From NCBI GenBank assembly GCA_012103475.1, contig WLWS01000007.1, positions 32,821 to 96,820 on the forward strand: DNA of 64,000 bases, in the 5' to 3' direction. A model generated the notes under the pieces. It saw only the letters and a list, made by a program, of their open reading frames with translations. It did not search any database and was not told the origin of the DNA. Positions 1 to 8,665 of this stretch are shown piece by piece (within the stretch, counting starts at the first letter, position 1; every line of letters starts with the position of its first letter). The position numbers and the translations under genes are program-made. This DNA comes from Gammaproteobacteria bacterium. Its GTDB lineage: Bacteria > Pseudomonadota > Gammaproteobacteria > Eutrophobiales > Eutrophobiaceae.

Positions 1-1631
1 TCGAATTTCTTCGCGGCTTCCTTCTCATTAACTTCCGCGACCAGTTCCATCTCTTTTAGCACGTAGGGGTGGCTTCGTATTGCACCCTGTCCGAAGATCA
101 TCAGATTGCGCGTCATGATGTTCGCGCCTTCCACTGTTATTGCGACCGGAATCGACTCATACGCTATAGCGAGGTAATTTTTCGGCCCCTTCATGACGGC
201 TTTGCCGCCGTGAATATCCATCGCATCAATTAGTACCTGACGAGCCATTTCCGTGCAGTGATACTTCAAAATAGAAGCAGGAACAGCAGGTTTCTCGCCA
301 GCCGCAACAGCTTGCGCTGTGTGCATCAGACCTGCGTCAATGATGTAGTTAAAGGCGGCGATTCTGGCCAGTGGCTTTTGAATACCTTCAAACTCACCAA
401 TTGGCAGGCCGAACTGTTTGCGAATGCGTGCATAGGCGCTGGTCGACGCCAGTGCGTATTTGGCCGCACCATTGGCACCGGAAGGTAAGCTGATAACCCG
501 TCCTGTGGAGAGACAATTAACCAGCATGCGCCAACCCTTACCTGCCATGTCTTTGCCACCAATAATGGCTTCAAGAGGAACGAACACATCCTTACCCCTC
601 ACCGGCCCGTTTATAAAAGGATCGCCAATTGGTAGATGACGATTGCCTATTTCCAGACCGTCAGTATCACGTGGTATCAAAGCACAGGTAATACCGTAAT
701 CATCGACGTCGCCGATTAGGTGTTCAGGATCCTGTAGTCGAAATGCCAGACCAACGAGAGTCGCAATGGGCGCAAGTGTGATATAGCGCTTGTCAAAATT
801 AAGACGCATACCAAGTACTTCCTTACCCTGATACTCACCTTTACAGACAAGGCCGGTATCGGTCAGAGAGGTAGCATCAGAGCCAGCTAGCGGCGCTGTT
901 AAAGCAAAACAGGGGACTTCTTCTCCTTTTGCCAGACGCGGAAGATAATATTCCTTTTGTTCCTCTGTACCATATTTAATTAACAATTCGCCCGGTCCGA
1001 GAGAATTGGGCACGCCGATAAAAGTAGCGACGACGGAACCACAGGCGGATAGTTTTGTGAGTACTTTGGCCTGCGCCACAGCAGATAGATCAAGGCCTCC
1101 ATACTCTTTCGGAATGATCATGCCCAGAAATCTTTCGTCCTTGATGTACTGCATAACATCAGTCGGTATGTCTGCCTTGGTATGATGAATATCCCAGCTG
1201 TCGACCATGTGACAGAGCTTGTTTACCGGGCCGTCAAGAAAGGCCTGTTCAGTTTCACTGAGTTCGGGTTTACCCGATGTCAGCAGCTTGTTCCAATCGG
1301 GACTACCGGTAAATATTTCTCCTTCCCACCAGACCGTCCCGGCGTCTATCGCTTCACGTTCTGTTTCCGATATTGGCGGCAGGGCAGATTTATACCAGGA
1401 AAAAAGAGGCTTACTGATTTTATCCTGACGAAAACTGTCGATGGATAACAGGGCAAGAACCACACTTATGAGAAGCAGAATCAGAGTCCAGAACAGAGAG
1501 CCGCTACCGAATAAGAGGTAAAAGAACAACAGTGCAACAGACGACACAGCGGCCGTTTTCAGGCTTGCCTTTTTAAAAGCAAGTGTGACAGCTGCTACCA
1601 GGTAGATTACAAGGACGCTAAGTCCGCTCAT
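1..1631 (-). CDS. fadE: Acyl-CoA dehydrogenase, FadE type (C-terminus outside window)
   Basis: FAD-dependent enzyme of the first step of beta-oxidation, acyl-CoA to trans-2-enoyl-CoA. The frame is open from an ATG at 1629-1631 to the left edge, about 543 codons; the full family length is about 800 residues, so the C-terminal third is missing. The N-terminus has two hydrophobic segments (about residues 4-20 and 28-53), typical of membrane-anchored gammaproteobacterial FadE. These are followed by the family signature EAGTVWW and later CFALTAPLAGSDA, the acyl-CoA/FAD-contact motif. It lies 84 bases upstream of the FadJ-like gene on the same strand in the order fadJ then fadE, so co-transcription is plausible. 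The family assignment is secure; chain-length specificity cannot be read. Confidence 0.93.
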   Translation of the reverse strand, partial: MSGLSVLVIYLVAAVTLAFKKASLKTAAVSSVALLFFYLLFGSGSLFWTLILLLISVVLALLSIDSFRQDKISKPLFSWYKSALPPISETEREAIDAGTVWWEGEIFTGSPDWNKLLTSGKPELSETEQAFLDGPVNKLCHMVDSWDIHHTKADIPTDVMQYIKDERFLGMIIPKEYGGLDLSAVAQAKVLTKLSACGSVVATFIGVPNSLGPGELLIKYGTEEQKEYYLPRLAKGEEVPCFALTAPLAGSDATSLTDTGLVCKGEYQGKEVLGMRLNFDKRYITLAPIATLVGLAFRLQDPEHLIGDVDDYGITCALIPRDTDGLEIGNRHLPIGDPFINGPVRGKDVFVPLEAIIGGKDMAGKGWRMLVNCLSTGRVISLPSGANGAAKYALASTSAYARIRKQFGLPIGEFEGIQKPLARIAAFNYIIDAGLMHTAQAVAAGEKPAVPASILKYHCTEMARQVLIDAMDIHGGKAVMKGPKNYLAIAYESIPVAITVEGANIMTRNLMIFGQGAIRSHPYVLKEMELVAEVNEKEAAKKF

Positions 1632-1714
1632 TGGCTTTTCCCTATTTCAAATTTTTCACGTCTTATTTAATAGTGTAGACAATTTCTGCTGGAAAAAATC
1701 CCTGAACTGCTTTT

Positions 1715-3805
1715 TTACTTCTTCCATTCAGAAAAAGTTTTGCCTTCTTTCGCTAGCTGTTCAAGCAGAGGTGCCGGAGTCCAGTACAAATCACCATAAC
1801 GCTCACGATACTTATTGATAGCCTGATACACATTATCAAGACCAAGGGTATCTGCGTAGATCATCGGACCGCCTCGAAAGCGGGGCATGCCGTAACCATT
1901 CGCAAACACCACATCAATATCGCTGGATCGCTGGGCTATACCTTCTTCAAGAACCAGAGCCCCTTCATTAATCATCGCGCACATCATGCGCTCCATGATT
2001 TCTTCATCACTAACTTCGCGTGCCTCAATACCAAGTGCTTTGGCTTCCCTGGCTGCAATCTCAGAGACTTCCTCATCGGCTACGGCCTTGCGTCCTTCGT
2101 AGATATACATACCGCGACCGGTCTTCTGCCCGTAGCGCTCCATCTCGCAAAGAACACTGCATACGCGGTAGTAAGCTGGATCGTCAGGACGATCTGCCCA
2201 TTCAGAGTTGAGCTTGTTAAAAACGTCAAGACCGGACAAATCGACCACGCTATTCGGCCCCATCGCCATACCCCAGTCAAAGGCTACTTTATCAATACGT
2301 TCAGCTGAGACTCCTTCAAGAAGCATTAGCTGTGCCTCACGTACGTAAGGAAAAAACATTCTGTTGCCAACAAAGCCGAAACATACGCCAACGAGTACGC
2401 CGATTTTGCGTATCGCTTTGGCCATGGCCATCGTCGTCGCAATCACATCCCTGGCTGTCTTCGCACCACGTACAATCTCCAACAGTCTCATAACATTGGC
2501 CGGAGCAAAGAAATGCAGACCGATAACATCTTCCGGTCTGGCAGTAACTTCGGCGATTTCATTGAGATCAAGTGATGATGTATTGCTGGCCAGAATCGCA
2601 CCCTGCTTACAGACTTTGTCGAGTTCCGCGAAGACTTCCTTTTTCACGGCCATGTTCTCAAACACGGCTTCGATGACGAGATCCGCTTCAGATAGATCGG
2701 CATAACTGGTTGTCGGTTTGATCAGGGCCATCGTCTCTTCGAGCTGGTCTTCGTTCATTCGACCCTTTTTAACCATCCCCTCGTAATTCTTGCGAATAAT
2801 TGCAAGACCACGTTCGAGTCCTTCCTGGCTCACTTCCAGCAGCGTGACAGGTAAACCAATCGCAAGAAAATTCATGGTTATACCGCCACCCATGGTACCG
2901 GCACCAATCACCGCAACACTGTTGATATCACGTTTTGGCGTATCCTTCGGCACATCAGTAATCTTTGCTACTTCGCGTTCTGCAAAAAATAAATGACGTT
3001 GTGCCTGAGAATGCGTTGATTCTCTGCATTCAGTAAACAAGTCTCTTTCAACTTTGAGTGCATCCTCATAAGACTTCGACACAGCAGCTTCCGCGCATTT
3101 AACAATCTGCTCCGGCGCAAAAAACCCGCGTGTCTGTTTTTGCATTTGTTGCCGGTAGTCGTTAAAGAATTCATCATTAATACCTTCTTTATCAACGTCC
3201 ATTTTGCTGAGTTGTCTGACTGATGAATTTTCCTTCAACAGGCTAGCCGCATAGGCCAATGCGCCTTCACGAAGATCACCTTCGATAATCTCATCGATAA
3301 CACCACTTTCTTTAGCCTCAGCAGCTGAGATCGGTTTGCCGGAGATCATCATATCCAGAGCTTTCTTTACTCCGGTCAGACGCGGCAGGCGTTGCGTCCC
3401 GGAAGCACCCGATAATAATCCCAGAGTCACTTCGGGTAAACCGACTTTGGCGCTGGCAACAGCGCAGCGATAATGACAGGCCATCGCGGTTTCAAGTCCG
3501 CCGCCAAGAGCTGTGCCATGTATTGCGGCGACAATTACTTTTGGGCAATCTTCAATTCTTTGTACCAGATCAGGTAACCAGGGATCCTTCGGCGGAGCAT
3601 TGAATTCAGAAATGTCTGCGCCAGCAATAAAAGTTCTGCCCGCACAAATAAGAACAGCGGCCGTAGCCGCTGTATCTTTTTCAAACTGTTCTATCGCATC
3701 CCAGGTGCCCTGCCGGACCAGATAGCCCATGGCGTTAACAGGTGGGCTATCGATAGTAATGACAGCAATGTTATTTTCTACTTCGTAATTGACGACCTTG
3801 GACAC
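1715..3805 (-). CDS. FadJ-like enoyl-CoA hydratase / 3-hydroxyacyl-CoA dehydrogenase
   Basis: Multifunctional beta-oxidation enzyme of about 696 residues. The N-terminal third is a crotonase domain with the oxyanion region GRTFIAGADISEF and ALGGGLE, and the catalytic-Glu region GLPEVTLG. The middle is an NAD-binding domain with GAGTMGGG, and the dehydrogenase His/Glu are in GLHFFAP and LLEIV. The end is the 3HCDH C-terminal domain (GFVGNRMFFPYVREA). The frame is open to 3922, but a GTG at 3803-3805 has AGGAG seven bases upstream and begins exactly where the crotonase homology starts, so I prefer it to the ATG at 3820. The short length resembles the FadJ/peroxisomal bifunctional group rather than classical FadB. 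No partner thiolase is seen in the window. Confidence 0.9.
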   Translation of the reverse strand: MSKVVNYEVENNIAVITIDSPPVNAMGYLVRQGTWDAIEQFEKDTAATAAVLICAGRTFIAGADISEFNAPPKDPWLPDLVQRIEDCPKVIVAAIHGTALGGGLETAMACHYRCAVASAKVGLPEVTLGLLSGASGTQRLPRLTGVKKALDMMISGKPISAAEAKESGVIDEIIEGDLREGALAYAASLLKENSSVRQLSKMDVDKEGINDEFFNDYRQQMQKQTRGFFAPEQIVKCAEAAVSKSYEDALKVERDLFTECRESTHSQAQRHLFFAEREVAKITDVPKDTPKRDINSVAVIGAGTMGGGITMNFLAIGLPVTLLEVSQEGLERGLAIIRKNYEGMVKKGRMNEDQLEETMALIKPTTSYADLSEADLVIEAVFENMAVKKEVFAELDKVCKQGAILASNTSSLDLNEIAEVTARPEDVIGLHFFAPANVMRLLEIVRGAKTARDVIATTMAMAKAIRKIGVLVGVCFGFVGNRMFFPYVREAQLMLLEGVSAERIDKVAFDWGMAMGPNSVVDLSGLDVFNKLNSEWADRPDDPAYYRVCSVLCEMERYGQKTGRGMYIYEGRKAVADEEVSEIAAREAKALGIEAREVSDEEIMERMMCAMINEGALVLEEGIAQRSSDIDVVFANGYGMPRFRGGPMIYADTLGLDNVYQAINKYRERYGDLYWTPAPLLEQLAKEGKTFSEWKK

Positions 3806-3925
3806 CAGGACACTCCTCATCTTTTTATTTTTGTATTGAATAATTGCCAGAATCTGATGCTTCGGTTCAGCCTGAAACTGGAGAGTCCGTATCCTAGTAC
3901 ACGCAGTTTTGCGCCGCAACAAAAG

Positions 3926-3947
3926 CTGTCAGGAATTGCGCTGACAG
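3926..3947 (-). terminator. Probable terminator of the lrp gene
   Basis: CTGTCAG and CTGACAG form a 7-bp inverted repeat with an 8-base loop, just past the stop of the Lrp gene. Read on the minus strand the stem is followed by CTTTTGTT, a weak U-tract. It would insulate lrp from the FadJ-like gene. Confidence 0.5.
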
Positions 3948-3953
3948 TTCCGC

Positions 3954-4421
3954 TTAGCGAACCTTGATTGGTAATTCTGCGGCTTTGGTTACGGTTCGAA
4001 GTGCGAAACTGGAACGGACTTTTGCAACACCCGGCAGTCGGGTCAAATGATGGTGATGAATTCTTTCGTAGTCAGCAGCATCGGCAACAACGACGCGCAG
4101 GAGATAGTCGTAATCTCCCGACATCAGATAGCATTCCATGACCTCCGGTATTTGCAATACGCGTTCTTCAAAACTAACCAGTTCAGCCTGCTGTTGCTGG
4201 GCCAGGCTTATTTCGACAAAGACATTACCCGGCAATCCGACAGCACTCTGATCAACTACCATAGCGTAACGCTCAACGACGCCGGCAGCTTCTAATAACT
4301 TCACTCGCCGCAGGCAGGCAGATTCCGACAAATTGACAGCAGCGGCCAGATTGACATTGCTAAGCCGACCATCCAGTTGCAGAGCATGCAAAATAGCACA
4401 ATCTATCTTATCTATTTTCAT
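3954..4421 (-). CDS. Lrp/AsnC-family regulator, likely of alanine dehydrogenase
   Basis: A 155-residue leucine-responsive-type regulator. An N-terminal winged HTH (about residues 5-60, with LDGRLSNVNLAAAVNLSES and the recognition helix ACLRRVKLLE) precedes a RAM ligand-binding domain with EVMECYLMSGDYDYLLRVV. It is transcribed divergently from the alanine dehydrogenase gene across a 149-bp AT-rich spacer. That arrangement is typical of AldR-like local activators responding to an amino acid. The effector is inferred from the neighbour, not from residues. Confidence 0.9.
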   Translation of the reverse strand: MKIDKIDCAILHALQLDGRLSNVNLAAAVNLSESACLRRVKLLEAAGVVERYAMVVDQSAVGLPGNVFVEISLAQQQQAELVSFEERVLQIPEVMECYLMSGDYDYLLRVVVADAADYERIHHHHLTRLPGVAKVRSSFALRTVTKAAELPIKVR

Positions 4422-4570
4422 ATTTAGGATTATCTTTCAATATTTTTAATTATTTGTTAATTATATGCTTTGTTTTCTTTATTTCCTCAATTAATTAGCA
4501 AGATAATTTAATCCGGTTTTCTTTATCCTTATCGCTTCGAAACTGAGACCAATTTACGGGGAGAACAGAC
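4422..4570. promoter_or_regulatory. Divergent lrp-ald promoter region
   Basis: A 149-base, strongly AT-rich spacer between divergent genes, with repeated AATTA/TTAAT runs of the kind Lrp proteins often bind. A GGGGAG ribosome-binding site precedes the ald ATG by seven bases. I could not assign a specific operator or -35/-10 pair with confidence. Confidence 0.45.
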
Positions 4571-5689
4571 ATGTTAGTAGGGGTTCCTAAAGAGATTAAA
4601 AACCACGAATACCGGGTTGGCATGACACCTGCCGGCGCCCGTGAACTGGTTCGTTATGGGCATGAGGTTATGGTTGAAAGCGATGCAGGAAGCGCAATCG
4701 GCATGGAGGATGAGGATTACGCGCGGGTCGGTGCGCGTATTGCCGGGACTGCGGCAGAAGTCTTCGCCGAAGCCGATATGGTAGTCAAGGTAAAAGAGCC
4801 GCAGCCAGAGGAATGTATGATGCTCAGAGAAAACCAGGTTCTGTTCACTTATCTGCATCTGGCTCCGGATCCAGAGCAAACCAGGCTTTTAATCGACTCT
4901 GGTGTTATCGCTATTGCTTACGAAACTGTCACCGGGCCGGGTAATACCCTGCCACTGTTGGCGCCAATGAGTGAAGTTGCAGGAAGGCTTTCCATACAAG
5001 CGGGCGCTCACTCACTTGAAAAGGCACAGGGCGGTGCGGGAGTCCTGCTTGGCGGTGTGCCGGGAGTTGCGCCGGCCAAAGTACTGGTTATTGGCGGTGG
5101 TGTAGTCGGTGACAATGCGGCCTATATGGCACGCGGTATGGGCGCTGAGGTAACAATCCTTGACCGTTCTCTGCCGCGATTGCGCGAGCTGGATTCTGAA
5201 TATGGCGGAACCGTGAAATGTATCTATTCTACCGCCGAAACCATTGAAGAATATGCGCTCGCCGCGGATATGGTAGTCGGAGCGGTTCTGGTTCCGGGTG
5301 CTGCCGCACCCAAACTTCTGAGCAGAGATATTATCAGCCGTATGAAAAAAGGCTCTGTGGTTGTTGATGTGGCAATTGATCAGGGCGGATGTTTCGATAC
5401 ATCAAAAGCAACCACCCATCAGGAGCCCACTTATGTGGTTGATGAAGTCGTTCACTACTGCGTTGCCAACATGCCCGGTGCTGTGGCCCGCACCTCAACC
5501 TTTGCTCTGAACAATGCGACGCTGCCATTCACACTCTCGCTTGCGAATAAGAGCCCACAGCAGGCACTGCTGGTGGATCGGGATCTGCGTAACGGTCTCA
5601 ACGTATACAAAGGCAAAATTACCTGTGAAGCGGTTGCTGAAAGCCTTAACTACGATTATCTACCTGCTGGGGATGCGCTGAGCGCCTGA
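4571..5689 (+). CDS. ald: Alanine dehydrogenase
   Basis: NAD-dependent oxidative deamination of L-alanine to pyruvate and ammonia. The 372-residue length is the family norm. The N-terminus MLVGVPKEIKNHEYRVG is diagnostic. The substrate-site Lys lies in VVKVKEPQPEE, the catalytic His in YLHLAPD, the Rossmann glycine motif in VIGGGVVGDNAA, and the catalytic Asp in VDVAIDQGGCFDTSKAT. Its divergent Lrp neighbour suggests amino-acid-inducible expression, with alanine used as carbon and nitrogen source. Confidence 0.96.
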   Translation: MLVGVPKEIKNHEYRVGMTPAGARELVRYGHEVMVESDAGSAIGMEDEDYARVGARIAGTAAEVFAEADMVVKVKEPQPEECMMLRENQVLFTYLHLAPDPEQTRLLIDSGVIAIAYETVTGPGNTLPLLAPMSEVAGRLSIQAGAHSLEKAQGGAGVLLGGVPGVAPAKVLVIGGGVVGDNAAYMARGMGAEVTILDRSLPRLRELDSEYGGTVKCIYSTAETIEEYALAADMVVGAVLVPGAAAPKLLSRDIISRMKKGSVVVDVAIDQGGCFDTSKATTHQEPTYVVDEVVHYCVANMPGAVARTSTFALNNATLPFTLSLANKSPQQALLVDRDLRNGLNVYKGKITCEAVAESLNYDYLPAGDALSA

Positions 5690-5697
5690 TTAGTATG

Positions 5698-5733
5698 AGT
5701 AAATGAAGCGGAAATTTGTCCGCTTTATTTACT
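5698..5733. terminator. Bidirectional terminator between ald and phaJ
   Basis: A 15-bp stem (AGTAAATGAAGCGGA with TCCGCTTTATTTACT, one G-T pair) and a 6-base loop lie between two convergent genes. The AT-rich stem bases give short U-runs on both strands, so it can serve both transcripts. Confidence 0.75.
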
Positions 5734-5745
5734 TCACAATGCAGC

Positions 5746-6219
5746 TCAGCCGATGTTGATGTCCGGAAGTTCCGGTGCTTCAAGGCTGAGAGCTTCGGAT
5801 GGTGCCAGAACTACCGCCTTACCTGACGCGACGACTTTGTCCTTCTGGTTCTTACAAACAAATTCCAGACCAACAATGGGTTTATCTTCACGCACCGAAA
5901 CCACTTCCAGCTCGACAGTGATTGTGTCGTCCACGAAAACCGGCGCGCTGAACTTGATATCCTGACTCAGGTAGATGGTGCCGGGTCCGGGTAGTTGCAA
6001 GCCTACCGCAGCACTGACCAGCCCGGCGGTGTACATGCCGTGTGCTATGCGTTGTCCAAACTGGGTTTCGCTGGCAAATTCTTCGTCCAGATGCACCGGA
6101 TTAACATCACCGGACACTTTCGCAAACAGCTGAATATCACCAAAAGTGCAGGTTTTCGTGTAAGAAGTCCGATCACCAACCTTAATCGTGCCTGCTGGTA
6201 CGTTAGTTAGTATTGTCAT
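5746..6219 (-). CDS. phaJ: (R)-specific enoyl-CoA hydratase, MaoC/PhaJ type
   Basis: A 157-residue hotdog-fold hydratase. The catalytic Asp-x4-His pair is in DVNPVHLDEEFA, followed by FGQRIAHGMYTAGLVSAA, the R-hydratase-2 signature. It converts trans-2-enoyl-CoA from beta-oxidation to (R)-3-hydroxyacyl-CoA, a monomer for PHA synthase. It follows phaB with a 40-base gap on the same strand. The nearby fadE/fadJ genes fit supply from fatty acids. No phaC is in the window, so PHA use is inferred. Confidence 0.85.
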   Translation of the reverse strand: MTILTNVPAGTIKVGDRTSYTKTCTFGDIQLFAKVSGDVNPVHLDEEFASETQFGQRIAHGMYTAGLVSAAVGLQLPGPGTIYLSQDIKFSAPVFVDDTITVELEVVSVREDKPIVGLEFVCKNQKDKVVASGKAVVLAPSEALSLEAPELPDINIG

Positions 6220-6259
6220 CAGTAGAGTCTCCGAATATCAGTATCAATAGTAGGTCATA

Positions 6260-6982
6260 TCAATACATGTGTTGGCCGCCGTTGATGCTCATCGTCGAAC
6301 CTGTAACGAATCCGGCATCATCACCAATCAGAAAAAGTACGCCACGGGCAATTTCGCTCGCCTTTCCGAGACGACCAACAGGAATCCCGGCAATGATCTT
6401 TTCCAGTACATTTTCCGGTACAGCGCGAACCATATCTGTGTCGATGTAACCAGGAGCGATCGCGTTGACTGTTATGCCTTTTGCTGCTCCTTCCTGAGCA
6501 AGTGCCTTGGTAAAACCGTGAATACCGGATTTGGCCGCTGCATAGTTGACCTGACCGTATTGACCTGCCTGCCCATTTACCGAGCCGATATTGACAATGC
6601 GACCGAAGTTTCGCTCGCGCATACCATCAATTACCACCCGCGCCATATTGAAACAGGAGGCCAGATTGGTCTGAATTACTGAATTCCACTGATCGTAGCT
6701 CATCCGGTGCATGGTGCCATCTCTGGTGATCCCCGCATTGTTGACCAGGATATCGACAGGACCTAGCTCATCTGTGATTTGTGCCGCTGCGGCCTCACAG
6801 GCATCGAAATCACTCACATTGAGTTTATAGACAGCGATGCCCGTTTTTTCATTAAATCGTTTGGCAGCCTCATCATTACCGGCATAAATTGCAGCTACTG
6901 TGTAGCCCGCGTCTTTCAGTCCGACTGAGATGGCCTCGCCGATACCCCGTGTGCCCCCTGTTACTATCGCAACCCTTCCCAT
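6260..6982 (-). CDS. phaB: Acetoacetyl-CoA reductase (SDR family)
   Basis: A 240-residue NADPH-dependent reductase giving (R)-3-hydroxybutyryl-CoA. It has the SDR cofactor motif TGGTRGIG at the N-terminus, NNAGITRDGTMHRM, the catalytic Ser in NIGSVNGQAGQ and the Tyr/Lys of YAAAKSG. NGQAGQYGQ and GYIDTDMV are typical of PhaB rather than FabG. The ATG at 6980-6982 has AGGGGAAA upstream. First gene of the phaB-phaJ unit. FabG-type activity is the main alternative. Confidence 0.88.
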   Translation of the reverse strand: MGRVAIVTGGTRGIGEAISVGLKDAGYTVAAIYAGNDEAAKRFNEKTGIAVYKLNVSDFDACEAAAAQITDELGPVDILVNNAGITRDGTMHRMSYDQWNSVIQTNLASCFNMARVVIDGMRERNFGRIVNIGSVNGQAGQYGQVNYAAAKSGIHGFTKALAQEGAAKGITVNAIAPGYIDTDMVRAVPENVLEKIIAGIPVGRLGKASEIARGVLFLIGDDAGFVTGSTMSINGGQHMY

Positions 6983-7306
6983 AATAGTTTCCCCTAAAAT
7001 TACTTGGCAAATTCGACTAAACAGTACTTAATTAATGTAGTGTAGTCCTAATGGCGCAGGAATATAACACCCGGATTGTTGCAGCGCAACATAAGTATTT
7101 TTTATGCTCTTGAACTCAATTATTCAGTCAATAACGGTGTGATAAAAAAAGTTAAGTGCAAAGTGGGGAGACTTTGATTTTTTTCACGTTTTTATCACAT
7201 TTTCCCCGCTAGATTGCTGCTAAAATCCTATACTCAAAGGAACAATAAGATAATTTTAGACTCGAAATAACAGGCACACAAGGGACACTCGCTCGCTAAA
7301 TCAATA
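6983..7306. promoter_or_regulatory. Divergent spacer upstream of phaB and the envelope cluster
   Basis: 324 bases without a gene between phaB (minus) and the first gene of the 7307-21000 cluster (plus). It must hold both promoters. TATACT at 7229-7234 is a possible -10 for the plus-strand cluster, but no good -35 lies at the right distance. The only clear structured element is the inverted repeat at 7077-7091, listed separately. Confidence 0.5.
7077..7091. promoter_or_regulatory. Inverted repeat TGTTGC-N3-GCAACA, possible PHA operator
   Basis: A perfect 6-bp inverted repeat with a 3-base spacer, about 95 bases upstream of the phaB start. Its core TGC-N3-GCA resembles the TGC-rich palindromes bound by PhaR-type PHA regulators. 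No phaR is in the window, so the regulator is inferred. Confidence 0.4.
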
Positions 7307-8647
7307 ATGACTAAAATTTACTATCAGATCATCGCCGCATTAGTTGTGTTACTAACGCCCTTGCCTGCAACTGTCGCCGAAGAAGTTGAGCAACAGGAGA
7401 CAAGGCCTGTCGCCGACGACAAAGAAGCAATTGATAACACTGAAACCGCTGATACCATCATTGCTGAAGATGTAGATAGCGATTTGCTTCCCCTGCCAGT
7501 CTCTGACGAAATGCAGCTGACGCTCGACTATTACAATGAGCTTGTTCAGCAACTGGAGATATCAGGTGGCGTTTACGACAATCAACTTTCTGAAGTACTC
7601 TCCGGCCTCGGAAATATATACCAGTCGCTTAATCGTCATAGTGATGCCGTTGAAATTTTCAAGCGGGCTTTACATATCACCCGGGTCAATGAAGGCCTGC
7701 ACGGCCTCGGACAGCTGGCACTGCTGGAAAAACTGATTGAAAGCAACAGTAAGCTCAAAAACTGGGCAGAGCTAAAAAACAATTATCACAACCTGTACTG
7801 GATCAGTAAGCGTCACCATGGCGACAATAGCCCTAAATTACTCCCGGTTATCGACCGTATAGGCCGCTGGTATTTAAAAGCCTTCGAACTGGATCCGAAT
7901 TCAGCTTCACTCTCACATTTACTCAACGCAGAAGATCTCTACAACAAATCAGTTGAGATTGTCGAACTGGAAGGTGACGACAATGATATGAGATTGATCA
8001 ATTCTCTCTACGGGATAGCACTTACTAATTATCAGATTGCCGCTCAGGTCAGCAGCTCAGAAGACCTCCGAGATATCCGTTCAGGCTTTCGAGATTCCAA
8101 TCGAGCCCGACGTGCCCTGCAGTTGGAACAACTTCGCGCAGATTTCATGCTGCGAAGCTATATCAAGGGTCGCGATGCGATGCAAAAGATTATCGATATT
8201 CATGCGAAAAACCCGAATCTGCCGGTGGACATGCAGGCAATGGCGATGACTCACCTTGGCGACTGGTTTCTGCTTTTCAATAAAAGAAACAGCGCAGCTG
8301 AGACCTATAAAAAAGCCTACGCCTTGCTGGAACAGGACGGAATCGAGCAACAGAAAATCGACACACTATTCGGGCAACCCAGAACACTACCGGCAATCCG
8401 CCTGCCTGTTCACAAAGAAAAAGACCTGATCCCGGAGAACCCGCCTTATGTGGTAGCGTCCTTTGATGTCAGTCCCACCGGTAAAGCCAGCAACATACAA
8501 ATTGTAGAATCCGTGCCGGAAGATAATGTATCGTATCTGCGTCGGGCAAAGAAATCGATTGCAGCGACGAAATTCCGGCCCAGATATGAAAACGGTGAAC
8601 CGGTATTAACAACAGGGGTCAGTCTCCGCTATGTCTTTACTGAATAA
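7307..8647 (+). CDS. Periplasmic TPR-like protein with TonB C-terminal-like domain
   Basis: A 446-residue exported protein. A signal peptide (about residues 1-24, hydrophobic IIAALVVLLTPLPATVA) precedes an acidic linker. The middle (about 80-350) is helical with TPR-like units such as GLGNIYQSLNRHSDAVEIFKRAL. The last ~70 residues (VVASFDVSPTGKASNIQIVE to SLRYVFTE) match the TonB C-terminal fold. There is no N-terminal anchor helix of classical TonB, so it is not a standard energy transducer. First gene of a run of thirteen same-strand genes, 18 bases before the next. Function is not known. Confidence 0.75.
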   Translation: MTKIYYQIIAALVVLLTPLPATVAEEVEQQETRPVADDKEAIDNTETADTIIAEDVDSDLLPLPVSDEMQLTLDYYNELVQQLEISGGVYDNQLSEVLSGLGNIYQSLNRHSDAVEIFKRALHITRVNEGLHGLGQLALLEKLIESNSKLKNWAELKNNYHNLYWISKRHHGDNSPKLLPVIDRIGRWYLKAFELDPNSASLSHLLNAEDLYNKSVEIVELEGDDNDMRLINSLYGIALTNYQIAAQVSSSEDLRDIRSGFRDSNRARRALQLEQLRADFMLRSYIKGRDAMQKIIDIHAKNPNLPVDMQAMAMTHLGDWFLLFNKRNSAAETYKKAYALLEQDGIEQQKIDTLFGQPRTLPAIRLPVHKEKDLIPENPPYVVASFDVSPTGKASNIQIVESVPEDNVSYLRRAKKSIAATKFRPRYENGEPVLTTGVSLRYVFTE

Positions 8648-8665
8648 ACAGACGGATGAATTAGA

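Noticed and set aside
7201..7240. Strong sigma-70 promoter for the envelope cluster
   Set aside because: TATACT at 7229 is good, but no -35 lies 16-18 bases upstream; the TTGCTG upstream is too close.
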